Shown here: piece after piece, positions 8,015 through 17,371 of the stretch
Layout: each line of letters opens with the position of its first letter
How positions within the stretch are numbered: the stretch's first letter is position 1
Position numbers and translations under genes: made by a program
NCBI GenBank assembly: GCA_947303465.1
Contig: CAMYYI010000001.1
Coordinates: 121,643 to 185,642, forward strand
Direction of reading: 5' to 3'
Length of the DNA: 64,000 bases
From: an uncultured Bacteroidales bacterium
GTDB lineage: Bacteria > Bacteroidota > Bacteroidia > Bacteroidales > UBA932
The notes under the pieces: model-generated
What the model saw: only the letters and a program-made list of their open reading frames with translations
Database searches by the model: none
Told to the model about the DNA's origin: nothing

Positions 8015-9280
8015 ATGAGACGCAATGTTTTCATATTCATCCTTGCCACGGTGGCCCTCTGGGGTTGCATCGGGAAGGGAGGTGCCGACATTGCTCCGGC
8101 CGCTATATGCTGGGATGCCGCAACCAACGGCGCGTCCACCAGGGCATATCCGGACGGCTTCGGAGAGTATCCGAAATATGCCGGCTGCACCTTTGGGGCC
8201 TATGCCATGCTGACTGAACCGTTGTGGGCCTCATCTTCTACATGCGTTCCTTACGTGGACAATCAGGAGGTCAGCTACTCCGAGGCCGAGAACGCCTGGA
8301 CTACACTAGGCACGTATTACTGGCCCCAGGAAGGCTACCTGCATTTCGCGGCTTATTCGCCTTTCAAGACCCTGAATCCTCCGGTAACCGCCTCGAGCCT
8401 GGTCAGCTTTACGTCGGCTAACAAGAACAAAGGCATTGTTATCTCCAACTTCGATGTTCCCACCGACATAGACGACCAGACCGTCGTTACACGCGAGGTG
8501 AATGCAGAAACCCATGAGACCGAAGTGGTTTCCTACGACTACGACATCATGATTTCCGACGGAGTGGACTGCAACTACGACTGCGCCCAGACCGTGACAA
8601 ACGGTTACCGCCCCACCCTGGTCGGCGGAGGCACCACCCCCGTCTCCCTCTACGGCAGCGGATACAAGCTCGGCGTACATACCCGCTTCAAGCACATCAT
8701 GACCAAGCTCACATTCCGATTCAGGATGCAGACCACGGACCTCGGTTTCCAGGACCAGAGAATCTATATCAAGTCCATCGTGCTCAAGGACTTGTATTCG
8801 CGGGGAACGTACACGTCCGGAGAGACCTATGCCGACGGCGTGTGGACTTATCCGGCAATTCCTGTACAGAGCGACGGAACCCTGGTAAACTATACCACCG
8901 AGCAGATAAACAATTTCGAAGCCCCCGTCATTCATTGTAGGAAAGAAGGCGATGTCCTGGTGTCCGACCCCGTCACCGTCGTGGACAACTATTTCGCGAT
9001 TCCGCAGACTCTGACGCAGAGCGAAAGCGCCCCTTACGGCCAAAAGATCGAGATTACCTACGTGGTATTCACCATCAACGGCGGCTACTACATCTGGGAC
9101 AGGACGGTTACGATTCCCGCCGTGTTCCTTTATACCGATGCCGTGCCGGCATGGGAACGCGGAACTAACGTCACTTACACCATTTCACTAGCTCCGGCAC
9201 AGGATGTGATTACATTCGACGTGAGCTGGGATGAATGGCCCGGAACTTCCGGATGGAATACATTTACAATTACCGACTAA
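8015..9280 (+). CDS. fimbrillin-family lipoprotein 1
   Basis: 421 residues; lipobox LWGC with Cys18. The mature N-terminus carries a basic STRAYPDGF tract, comparable to the protease-cleaved loop of FimA/Mfa1-type pilins. Family landmarks are TYYWPQEGYLHFAAYSPF and, mid-protein, HTRFKHIMTKLTF; the C-terminal strand is ITFDVSWDEWPG. In type V pili such subunits travel as lipoproteins, are cleaved, and polymerise by strand exchange. It is first in a series of nine related genes. Its stop overlaps the next ATG by one base (TAATG), indicating coupled translation. Confidence 0.85.
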   Translation: MRRNVFIFILATVALWGCIGKGGADIAPAAICWDAATNGASTRAYPDGFGEYPKYAGCTFGAYAMLTEPLWASSSTCVPYVDNQEVSYSEAENAWTTLGTYYWPQEGYLHFAAYSPFKTLNPPVTASSLVSFTSANKNKGIVISNFDVPTDIDDQTVVTREVNAETHETEVVSYDYDIMISDGVDCNYDCAQTVTNGYRPTLVGGGTTPVSLYGSGYKLGVHTRFKHIMTKLTFRFRMQTTDLGFQDQRIYIKSIVLKDLYSRGTYTSGETYADGVWTYPAIPVQSDGTLVNYTTEQINNFEAPVIHCRKEGDVLVSDPVTVVDNYFAIPQTLTQSESAPYGQKIEITYVVFTINGGYYIWDRTVTIPAVFLYTDAVPAWERGTNVTYTISLAPAQDVITFDVSWDEWPGTSGWNTFTITD

Positions 9281-11025
9281 TGAGAAAGTTAAGCCTCATA
9301 TTGCTGATAGCCTGTCTGGCAAGCGCCTGCATCAAGGAGACGCCTGCCGGCAGTTCCTTGTCCGGGAACGGCAGAGCCATTAGCTTTATGACGGCCACAT
9401 ATACCCCCGGCACCAAGACCGATCCTGAAACATATACCGGCGGCGTTTACAACACTAGCGAAACGTTCGGAGTTTATGCCTTCACGCTGGACAACAACAA
9501 TTACGGAATTGAGACAAGCCGTGAGTTCGGGTATGTGACAAGCACCACTAACGACCGTTATCCGGACTTGATGTACAATGATGGAGTGGCGTACAATTCT
9601 ACTTCAGGAACGTGGTCACCCATTCTCAGGGATTACTTCTGGCCCAAGCAAAACAGAGTTGCTTTCTTTGCCTACTCACCGTTCTACCCTTATGTCACAA
9701 ATAGCGGGGAAACGGATTATCCTGATTACAAAGTAGCTAATAGCATTGACAAGGAAGCTGGCCATGATGGTTACGGGCGCCGCGCCGCATCATTCAACGT
9801 CAGCACGGATAATAGCAAGCAACACCGCTTCTACCATTACCTCGGCGGCGTTACCATAGGAAATAACGTCCCCGGAGGAAATAATGACCTACTATATTCC
9901 GACATTGCGCTTAACTTCAACGACTTTGCAGACGGTTCGGACACGGACATCGTGAGCAACGGCACCGACGCCACCTTCAATGGGGTCCCCATCCTCTTCC
10001 ATCATGCTTTCTGCAAGATTAATTTTGCGGCCAGGCTTACAAGAGCCAGCGACACGGAAGGTTTGGCAGAAGAAGATGCCGTCGAGATTCCTTCAATAGA
10101 AGGCGAACAGCACGTGAGCAGTTCGGACACAAAGACTTTGGGTATATCCGGAGGCAACCCCCAGTACGAGTATGATTACAGTGAATTTGGCAAAGTGGTG
10201 GTAACCAAAAAGTACTGGCATACTGTAGTGGATGTATATACCCAGAAAATGACAACCACTAAGATTTGGGGCACCAATACTTACACTGGCAAGGTCACAT
10301 CCTTCACACTCAGCAAATATGGGAATAAAGGAGACCTTCATCTCCGCTCTCCCCGCATAGACGACCCCTCGGATGCCGGATACCGCAGCCGCGTCATTCA
10401 ATGGGATATGGACAAGTCAAAATGGGACGTTAAGAATACAAAATTGTTATCAAAAGCAAACATAACCCTGCCTGTGACTCCGGCAGCAAATCCGGCCAGT
10501 GTTTCCGTAGTTAGCAACCAAATTGTTATCCCACAGAAATCTTTTGATGCCAACTATTACGTGAGTGTCGATTATCAGATTACTACCGATCCTGAAAGGA
10601 AAGAGATACACACATATACGACTACGACAACCGTTACCAGACAGCTCCAGACAACGACCGTAAGGGTTTACTCCGGCACGAGCGGTTCTTTCCCCGAGGC
10701 ACTTGCCGGGGAGGATGAGCCCGGAACCTGGGAAATGGTTGAAGACGAGAGGAATACCCAGGCGCCTGTAGATCACAATGTAGTAGATCCGGTGAGTGTT
10801 CCTGTAACAGTTGAGGATGCGGTGCCCAAAAGCGGTTACCAAACCACCCTCACTTTCAAGACCGGAAATATTCCCCTATCCGGATTAGGAGGCATATCCA
10901 GTTGGGATATGGGCAAGATTTACACTTACACGTTCAACATATCCCCCAAGGCGGGACAAAAAATAACATGGGACCCTGCAATGATTTCCGAATGGACGAC
11001 CGGTTCCGCAACACTTGACTTGTAA
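9280..11025 (+). CDS. fimbrillin-family lipoprotein 2 (large)
   Basis: 581 residues when started at the ATG at 9280, which overlaps the previous stop and gives a clean signal peptide with lipobox SASC (Cys17). An earlier in-frame ATG at 9235 would place 15 residues in front of that signal and is disfavoured. Landmarks are YTPGTKTDPETY, DYFWPKQNRVAFFAYSPFYP, GVPILFHHAFCKINF and a C-terminal ITWDPAMISEWTTG strand. It is about 150 residues longer than its neighbours because of an expanded region rich in Thr, Tyr and Val after the FHHAF motif. It could be an accessory or shaft subunit. Confidence 0.85.
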   Translation: MRKLSLILLIACLASACIKETPAGSSLSGNGRAISFMTATYTPGTKTDPETYTGGVYNTSETFGVYAFTLDNNNYGIETSREFGYVTSTTNDRYPDLMYNDGVAYNSTSGTWSPILRDYFWPKQNRVAFFAYSPFYPYVTNSGETDYPDYKVANSIDKEAGHDGYGRRAASFNVSTDNSKQHRFYHYLGGVTIGNNVPGGNNDLLYSDIALNFNDFADGSDTDIVSNGTDATFNGVPILFHHAFCKINFAARLTRASDTEGLAEEDAVEIPSIEGEQHVSSSDTKTLGISGGNPQYEYDYSEFGKVVVTKKYWHTVVDVYTQKMTTTKIWGTNTYTGKVTSFTLSKYGNKGDLHLRSPRIDDPSDAGYRSRVIQWDMDKSKWDVKNTKLLSKANITLPVTPAANPASVSVVSNQIVIPQKSFDANYYVSVDYQITTDPERKEIHTYTTTTTVTRQLQTTTVRVYSGTSGSFPEALAGEDEPGTWEMVEDERNTQAPVDHNVVDPVSVPVTVEDAVPKSGYQTTLTFKTGNIPLSGLGGISSWDMGKIYTYTFNISPKAGQKITWDPAMISEWTTGSATLDL

Positions 11026-12338
11026 TGAAAAAACGTATGATTATGAAAATAAAGAGTTTTAGTTTAGTGGCAGCAACAGTGCTGCTTTTACCGGTTTCCT
11101 GTGCCAAAGTGGAATTGGACCCCGCCGCCCAGACGGGGAGCCCCATTCATTACACTGTTGGCGCTTATGTACAGACCAAGAATTATGAGACCCCGTCGGA
11201 AGGCGGACTTGTAGAGGAGTTGAAAGCTATGGGCGTCGCGGCAAATGCCCTGACTTTCAAGACTTCCGCGTGGCTGCACACTGCCACAGAAGGCAAGCAG
11301 GACTTCATGTCTGCAGAATCTGTTACTTACAACAACGTTTCGCCTTTTGCATGGCAGCCCAGCCGCGATTACTACTGGCCCAAGGCCAGCACAAGCTATG
11401 TGAATTTCCTGTCCTGGTACGACTACACGGCAGCGACGCCCACAGTCAATTATACCCAGGTCGACACCAATGATGATTCGACCCCGGATACCTGGCAGGC
11501 TTCCATCTCCTGGGCCGACCGCACGGTCCAGGCCAAGGACGACATTCTCTACGCTGATGTAGCCTGGCGTTTCAACGGTAATCCTACCTCAACTGAGAAC
11601 AACACCAATGAGGCTACGGCCCTCACCGGAACCGGAACCAGTTTCGGCAAAGACGGAGTGACCGAAGGTGTTCCCACCTTGTTCCATCACGCACTCGCGC
11701 AGGTACTGTTCAAAGCCAACGTAGCGAGGACATATGAGGCCGAGTCCCGCCTCGACAGCAATCCTGACAATACCGGCACCTATTGGGAGGTCACTCTCGG
11801 CACCATTACGCTTTCCAGCAAGGTCAAGAAGACCGGTACCCTGACCCTTGCCCAGACCGATAAAGGCAGCAAGGGCATCAAGGCATTTACCCTGCCCACC
11901 AATTCCATCTGGACTCCGGGCTCCGTTTATTCCGGATCACCTACAGCAAGTGATTACGCCAGCTTTACCCTCAGTTATGCCAGCGTACTCACCACCACTG
12001 CCGTTGCCATTATGGACGGCGGTATGCCGGATGGCTTCCAGGCAGTAATGCCCCAGGCTGTCGGCGACGATATCACCATCACCATTACCTACACAATCGA
12101 TACCTACTACGGTACGGAAGCTCAGTGCACCGGAGGCAGCAAGGCAACTTATAAGAAGACCACTGAGACCGTGACCACCAGCGCCATCCAGCTGAACGAC
12201 ATTACCAGCGCTCCGCAGTATTGGCAGATGAACAAGAAATATACTTACACTCTCACCATAGACCCCAAGTCTTCGCTTATCAAGTTTGATCCTGCGGTTG
12301 ACACCTGGACCAGCGAGAATGTGACTTACGAAATGTAA
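11025..12338 (+). CDS. fimbrillin-family lipoprotein 3
   Basis: 437 residues from ATG 11025 (TAATG overlap with the previous stop); ATG 11043 gives a more usual signal peptide, so either start is possible. The lipobox is PVSC. Landmarks are AYVQTKNYETP, DYYWPKASTSYVNFLSWYDY, GVPTLFHHALAQVLF and the C-terminal strand IKFDPAVDTWTSENVTYEM. The closest relatives in the window are the next two genes. It is followed by 32 nt of AT-rich spacer before gene 4. Confidence 0.85.
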   Translation: MKKRMIMKIKSFSLVAATVLLLPVSCAKVELDPAAQTGSPIHYTVGAYVQTKNYETPSEGGLVEELKAMGVAANALTFKTSAWLHTATEGKQDFMSAESVTYNNVSPFAWQPSRDYYWPKASTSYVNFLSWYDYTAATPTVNYTQVDTNDDSTPDTWQASISWADRTVQAKDDILYADVAWRFNGNPTSTENNTNEATALTGTGTSFGKDGVTEGVPTLFHHALAQVLFKANVARTYEAESRLDSNPDNTGTYWEVTLGTITLSSKVKKTGTLTLAQTDKGSKGIKAFTLPTNSIWTPGSVYSGSPTASDYASFTLSYASVLTTTAVAIMDGGMPDGFQAVMPQAVGDDITITITYTIDTYYGTEAQCTGGSKATYKKTTETVTTSAIQLNDITSAPQYWQMNKKYTYTLTIDPKSSLIKFDPAVDTWTSENVTYEM

Positions 12339-12370
12339 TTAATTATTAAACAATCAAATAATATTTTATT

Positions 12371-13684
12371 ATGAAAAAAATCCTTATTTTAACTGCAATC
12401 GTGGCCCTGGCAGCCAGCGCCGCCTGCACCAAGGTGGAGACTTTCACTCCAGACCGAGCCATTTCTTTCCAGGTGGCTAAGTATGTTCCCCAGACCAAGG
12501 CCAACAGTGCTTTTGAAGGTACTTCATTTACTACCAACGCTTGGTTCCTCCCCGCAGCTGGAACCGCCCAGCAGTTCATGAACGACGAAACCGTAGAATT
12601 GCAAGGAACCTCTGGCTCAGCTTATTGGGCTCCTGAACGCACTTATTTCTGGCCTAAGACAGGAACAATCGACTTCTTCTCCTATGCTGGCACACCTGCC
12701 GCAACAAGCGTGTCTTTCAATACTAGCACAAATGTTGGTACCGTAGCATATGGCGTCCACGATCCGGCTTCGTACGTAACCATTGACATTACCGACGACC
12801 CTCTCCTTGCAGAAGGTGCATATGGCTACTCTGACAGCAATTACAACAACAACTCCTATAATTTTATGTACAACAGCACAGATGTGACAGGTGTTCCGAC
12901 TCTCTTCCACCACATGGCAGCGAAAGTCAGCTTCATCGTGAAATTCGACGCTTCCGATGCTGGAAACAAGAACAAATGGGAGCTCACAATCAACAAGGCT
13001 GACTTCATATACGCTGATGAGGGTGAGATTACGGTATCATTTTCAAGGCCTGGAACTCTCCCCAATTTGTCTTGGCCTTATACTGCAACTGGTGTCAACT
13101 CTGGAGTCAACTGGACTGCTGAGACTGGAGACAACCGTACGCTCGCAGCGCCTGCAACCGGTTATACCGCAGCTCAGATTTCTGCCGACGCCACTCTCGG
13201 AGCTGTTACCATTGGTGGTGTTGCCGCACAGACAATTACTAACGGCGACGTTTCTGCTGTTGGTGGCAACGTGAGTGACGGCAAGATGATTTTCAAGAAC
13301 ATTAGTGTTGTGCCTCAGACTCTTGCAACCACTACACCTAAGATTGCCTTGTGCTATTCTCTCAAACATTACTACGATACTCAGGATTACACCGCCAATC
13401 CTACCGGTGATCCTGTGTGGACAGCACAGACCACAGAGACAGTCAACCTTACTGATGCAGCTGTTACCGTTGGTGGACTTTCTTATCCTTCCGACGGCGC
13501 CATCCTCATCGATGCTTTCTGTACTGACATTACTGACCCTACCACCGCTGTTGGCACTTGGGAAATAAGTCACAAGTATGTATATACCATAAATATCAAG
13601 CCCAACCACGAGGTTCGCTTCAGCCCTGCCGTTGTCGATTGGGACAGCGATATCAATGCCGGATACGTTTATCCTAACGACTAA
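12371..13684 (+). CDS. fimbrillin-family lipoprotein 4, candidate major pilin
   Basis: 437 residues; lipobox SAAC (Cys19). The mature N-terminus has the YVPQTKANSAFEGT tract, then TYFWPKTGTIDFFSYAG, GVPTLFHHMAAKVSF and a C-terminal strand VRFSPAVVDWDSD. Codon use is visibly more A/T-ending than in its neighbours. It is one of two genes in the series followed by a GC-rich intercistronic hairpin, and the spacer before it is unusually AT-rich. These features suggest a highly expressed stalk subunit; this is inference. Confidence 0.85.
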   Translation: MKKILILTAIVALAASAACTKVETFTPDRAISFQVAKYVPQTKANSAFEGTSFTTNAWFLPAAGTAQQFMNDETVELQGTSGSAYWAPERTYFWPKTGTIDFFSYAGTPAATSVSFNTSTNVGTVAYGVHDPASYVTIDITDDPLLAEGAYGYSDSNYNNNSYNFMYNSTDVTGVPTLFHHMAAKVSFIVKFDASDAGNKNKWELTINKADFIYADEGEITVSFSRPGTLPNLSWPYTATGVNSGVNWTAETGDNRTLAAPATGYTAAQISADATLGAVTIGGVAAQTITNGDVSAVGGNVSDGKMIFKNISVVPQTLATTTPKIALCYSLKHYYDTQDYTANPTGDPVWTAQTTETVNLTDAAVTVGGLSYPSDGAILIDAFCTDITDPTTAVGTWEISHKYVYTINIKPNHEVRFSPAVVDWDSDINAGYVYPND

Positions 13685-13696
13685 TATTCTTTTTGG

Positions 13697-13722
13697 CTCG
13701 GGGCGGCTGACCCTGCCCCGGG
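13697..13722 (+). terminator. intercistronic hairpin after fimbrillin 4
   Basis: CTCGGGGC (13697-13704) pairs with GCCCCGGG (13715-13722) over a 10-nt loop, with one G-T pair. There is no T tract, so it is more likely a mRNA 3'-end stabiliser or partial terminator inside the operon than a full stop. Confidence 0.55.
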
Positions 13723-13726
13723 TCGC

Positions 13727-13747
13727 CAATTAACAATTAACAATTAA
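13727..13747. repeat. three tandem CAATTAA heptamers
   Basis: Three perfect copies of CAATTAA lie between the hairpin and the start of fimbrillin 5. Such short tandem units can change copy number and alter spacing; no effect is demonstrated. Confidence 0.75.
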
Positions 13748-13782
13748 TTATTACTTAAGTACAACTAAAAATTTTGATCAAA

Positions 13783-15057
13783 ATGAAAAAGTTAACAATT
13801 CTTGCAGGCATCGCCGTGATGGCGCTCGCAGCCTGCACAAAGGTCGACCCTATGGCTGACTCCAAACAGGAGGTCACCTTCATTGTGGCCAACTACGTGC
13901 AGACCAAAGCCAACGTGGTTTACGACACCGCCAACCACTTCGGTACTTATGCATGGTTCACTGCCTCTGATGAGGCTCTGGCCATTACTCCGGCACCGGA
14001 CCCCGCCTACAGCGACCACGCCGCATTCATGGTTAATGAAGAGGTAAGCTTCGCCACCAGCGTGTGGAAGACCACCAACCAGACCTTCTACTGGCCCAAG
14101 ACCGGTTCCCTGGACTTTGTTTCCTATTCTCCGTTTGATGGTACCAGCGGAACTGCCGACAGCAATCCCGTTGTATCCAAGAGCGCCGCGCACGCTTACA
14201 AGCTGGAGTACACCGCTTCCGCAGCTGCCGGAACCGCAATTGCCGCCACCGACTACATGTACGCCGACAAGGTTACCTGCGTGAACGAGACCCAGAACAC
14301 CCAGGCCGGAAACATCAACATCGACAATAATGCTGATGGCTCCGCCTATACCGGAACCCAGTACAGCGGTGTTCCCACCCTCTTCCGTCACGCCCTTGCA
14401 AAGGTGAACTTTACCGTGGAGCCTACTTTCCTTTCCTATGTTGACCCTCTGGACGCTACCAAGACAACTTACTGGAAAGTTACCGTCAAGGAGCTGTCAC
14501 TCTCCGGCCTTTACACCGAGGGCACCTGCGAGCTGAACTGGGACACTACCACTTCCGCCTGGCTTAAGCCCACCACTCCTGCAAACAATGTTTGGACTGT
14601 CACTGACGGTTCTGCTGTAACCGCTGCCCAGAATCTGGTTGGAGACACCCCTATCGTCTATCAGAATTCCGATGCAACTGCTGCCGGATATTTTGTTCCC
14701 GGAACCACCGAGGCCACTGCTCTTAACGCTCTGACCCAGGCATTTGTAATGCCTCAGCTTATTGTTGACGGCAAGCAGCAGCTCAAACTCGATATCGACA
14801 TCGAGACTACTCTGGCAAACGGCAACATCATCAAGGAGAATTACACCAAGACTCTTGATCTGTATGACATTCTCTTCGATGCTACTTCCAACCCTGCTCC
14901 CAGGATCGAGATGAACAAGAACCTTACTTATAAGATTCGTATCAAACCCACTGCATACTACAATACTGTAGATGCTCCTACCGATGTTATCATCAACTTC
15001 GACCCTGCAGTCGCAGACTGGGAGTCCGAGAGCGTAAATCTTAACATCATTCTCTAA
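13783..15057 (+). CDS. fimbrillin-family lipoprotein 5, candidate major pilin
   Basis: 424 residues from ATG 13783; an upstream in-frame TTG at 13774 is unlikely to be used. The lipobox is LAAC (Cys18). Landmarks are NYVQTKANVVYDTANHFGTY, TFYWPKTGSLDFVSYSPF, GVPTLFRHALAKVNF and the C-terminal strand INFDPAVADWESESVNLN, the most canonical fimbrillin signature in the series. A perfect 10-bp hairpin follows the gene. With fimbrillin 4 it is the best candidate for an abundant shaft pilin. Confidence 0.87.
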   Translation: MKKLTILAGIAVMALAACTKVDPMADSKQEVTFIVANYVQTKANVVYDTANHFGTYAWFTASDEALAITPAPDPAYSDHAAFMVNEEVSFATSVWKTTNQTFYWPKTGSLDFVSYSPFDGTSGTADSNPVVSKSAAHAYKLEYTASAAAGTAIAATDYMYADKVTCVNETQNTQAGNINIDNNADGSAYTGTQYSGVPTLFRHALAKVNFTVEPTFLSYVDPLDATKTTYWKVTVKELSLSGLYTEGTCELNWDTTTSAWLKPTTPANNVWTVTDGSAVTAAQNLVGDTPIVYQNSDATAAGYFVPGTTEATALNALTQAFVMPQLIVDGKQQLKLDIDIETTLANGNIIKENYTKTLDLYDILFDATSNPAPRIEMNKNLTYKIRIKPTAYYNTVDAPTDVIINFDPAVADWESESVNLNIIL

Positions 15058-15068
15058 TACCCTTTTGT

Positions 15069-15094
15069 CCGGCGGCGGGCAAAACCGCCGCCGG
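15069..15094 (+). terminator. intercistronic hairpin after fimbrillin 5
   Basis: CCGGCGGCGG (15069-15078) and CCGCCGCCGG (15085-15094) pair perfectly over a GCAAAA loop. No T tract follows and the operon continues 37 nt later, so partial termination or mRNA stabilisation is likely. Confidence 0.6.
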
Positions 15095-15130
15095 ATATAA
15101 CAGAATAAGAAGAGAAGGACAGAGGAAGAC

Positions 15131-16267
15131 ATGAGAATGACTGTCAAATGGTTTTTGGTTCTGGCCAGCGCCTTGCTACTGTCTGCAGCATGCAGCAAGG
15201 TGAGACCAGTTGAAGAGGAGCCGGGGGAGATTTTCTTCCAGACTCTGCGCTTCGACGCGGTCACCAGGGCCGACACGACCGACTACAAGGAGCAATACGC
15301 CGCAGTCCCATTCGGTGCGTTTGCCTGGTATAAGGGTCTCGACCCTGCCGACAACGCCACCTTCATGGCCAACCAGGCCGTGGGATACGACGAAGCCCTT
15401 AACCGCTGGTCACCTGTCGGTTCCACATACTACTGGCCCAAATCCGGAAGCCTCGACTTCATTTGTTATTCTCCGTTCACGTCAGACGGGACAGCTGCTC
15501 CCCTTCCGGTAATTACGGAAGACGGGATCAGCTATCCCCTCTGGAACGTGGCCGCACACCCGGACGTGGACCTGATGTACGCAGACAAAGTAACAGGTCT
15601 TTCCAATAATGCGACTACCTATTACTACAGCGGAGTACCTACCCTCTTCCATCACGCCCTTTCCTTCGTAACTTTCCAAGTAAGAGCTGCTTACTTGCAA
15701 AAAACCGCTCCTACGGGAGATACTACCCGCTGGGAAATCGACCTGAACAGCGTGCAATTGAAAGGCATTCACACAACCGGCGCTCTCTCGCTTGCCCTGA
15801 ACAAAGACGGCAAGACTTGGGACGTCCCCAGTCCGGCCATCTGGGAAACAGACGGCAAGAGCAAGCAAGATACCATGCTGGATACCGGCAAGGTACCTGC
15901 GCTCACCACCTCGGCCCAGACTCTGGGAACCGGCATGCTGGTCATGCCTCAGACTCTGGACGACGGCCAGGAGGCTGTGTTGAACGTAACCATCCGTACC
16001 TATCACGACAAAGGTGCGGGTGAGGAAATGTTGTTCCAGGAGAGCAATATTAATGTTTCCGCCATGCTAGGCACAGGATCCCTGCCTGGCTGGGGCATGA
16101 ACCAGAAGATCACCTATGTCCTCATACTGGCCCCCAGCCGGGCAGAAGGAACGGGTGTGGATTTGGATGGAGATGGCATAGAAGATGTGGATCCAGTTAG
16201 TGTGTATTTCGATCCGGCTGTCGGAGACTGGGAGAAAGTGACAGTTAGCGCCGGAATCAACCTTTAA
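15131..16267 (+). CDS. fimbrillin-family lipoprotein 6
   Basis: 378 residues; lipobox SAAC (Cys21); a second in-frame ATG lies at 15137. The mature N-terminus contains FDAVTRADTTDY, where Arg would be the proteolytic site by analogy with FimA. Landmarks are TYYWPKSGSLDFICYSPF, GVPTLFHHALSFVTF and VYFDPAVGDWEKVTVSAG. A short Asp/Gly-rich stretch (GVDLDGDGIEDVDP) before the last strand resembles a calcium-binding loop. Six nucleotides separate its stop from gene 7. Confidence 0.85.
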   Translation: MRMTVKWFLVLASALLLSAACSKVRPVEEEPGEIFFQTLRFDAVTRADTTDYKEQYAAVPFGAFAWYKGLDPADNATFMANQAVGYDEALNRWSPVGSTYYWPKSGSLDFICYSPFTSDGTAAPLPVITEDGISYPLWNVAAHPDVDLMYADKVTGLSNNATTYYYSGVPTLFHHALSFVTFQVRAAYLQKTAPTGDTTRWEIDLNSVQLKGIHTTGALSLALNKDGKTWDVPSPAIWETDGKSKQDTMLDTGKVPALTTSAQTLGTGMLVMPQTLDDGQEAVLNVTIRTYHDKGAGEEMLFQESNINVSAMLGTGSLPGWGMNQKITYVLILAPSRAEGTGVDLDGDGIEDVDPVSVYFDPAVGDWEKVTVSAGINL

Positions 16268-16273
16268 AGGAAA

Positions 16274-17368
16274 ATGAAGTATAAATTTTTCCATATATCT
16301 CTTTTGCTCCTGCCGCTTATGGCAGCCTGCACCCGGAATGTGCCTACGACACCTCCCGCGGAGTTGAGTTTCCAGGTTGCTTCGTACAGCACCAGGAGCC
16401 CCATAACCGGAAGCATCTTCACTCTGAGCGAAAGCTTCGGCGCTTACGCCTGGACAGACGATGCCATTTCCGGATACTTCATGGAAAACGAAAAAATTTC
16501 TTTTGTGGAGGAACAGGGCCTTTGGAAGCCCTCATCGACCTACTACTGGCCCAAGCAGGGGACTGTAGATTTCGTGTGCTACTACCCTTATGGAATGAGC
16601 GGTATATCGGTCGGCGCCGACAATCTGAGCTATTCAGACATCGACGTTTCTTCCACGCAAGACGACATAATGTATGCAGACAAGGCGGTAGGGTTCGATT
16701 CCCGTTCCGATGCCGTGCCTGTCTTCTTCCGTCACGCCCTGGCATTGCTGAAGGTAGATATCTGCCTCTCTTACAACCACAAGGAAGAAGCTGACGGCAC
16801 AGTTACGGACTGGACCGTAAACCTTAACAGCGCCAACGTTACCGGCCTGTACAAGAGCGGCAGTTGCAATCTTATCCTTTCCGACAAATCTGCTACCGGC
16901 ACCGTTCAGTGGGCACGTCCCATAGACGAAAATGGCTTCTGCGTGTGGACTAACGACGGCACCATGTATGATACGCCCAACCTTATCGCGGATGGAGGCA
17001 CAGAGCTCGCAACCGACAGCTGGACAAATGTTGTCCCGGAAATGTTCGTGCTGCCGCAGTCACTTGACGCAGGCCAGCAAAAGGTTATGCTGAACATAAC
17101 CGTGACCACCGTACGCAATGGCGCACCCTTCTTGAGAGAAACCATGGACGTGAGCGCCCCGTTGTACTCCGAGCCAATTCAGGCATGGCAGATGAACCAG
17201 GCTCTCGAATACCGCATTAAGATATCACCTACCCAGAGCCACGGAAACGGCGGAGACCCCTCCGGCGACGTGGACCCTTCCAACCCCAACTTGAACGACA
17301 CTGTCGTTACGTTCGACCCGTCGGTGGGCAGTTGGGATATTGTTGATGTAACTGCTATACTTTTATAA
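16274..17368 (+). CDS. fimbrillin-family lipoprotein 7
   Basis: 364 residues, the shortest full member; lipobox MAAC (Cys19). Landmarks are FQVASYSTRSPITGSIF, TYYWPKQGTVDFVCYYPYG, AVPVFFRHALALLKV and the C-terminal strand VTFDPSVGSWDIVDVTAILL. A Gly/Asp/Pro linker (GNGGDPSGDVDPSNPN) precedes the last strand, as in gene 6. Three nucleotides separate it from the next gene. Confidence 0.85.
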   Translation: MKYKFFHISLLLLPLMAACTRNVPTTPPAELSFQVASYSTRSPITGSIFTLSESFGAYAWTDDAISGYFMENEKISFVEEQGLWKPSSTYYWPKQGTVDFVCYYPYGMSGISVGADNLSYSDIDVSSTQDDIMYADKAVGFDSRSDAVPVFFRHALALLKVDICLSYNHKEEADGTVTDWTVNLNSANVTGLYKSGSCNLILSDKSATGTVQWARPIDENGFCVWTNDGTMYDTPNLIADGGTELATDSWTNVVPEMFVLPQSLDAGQQKVMLNITVTTVRNGAPFLRETMDVSAPLYSEPIQAWQMNQALEYRIKISPTQSHGNGGDPSGDVDPSNPNLNDTVVTFDPSVGSWDIVDVTAILL

Positions 17369-17371
17369 TTA

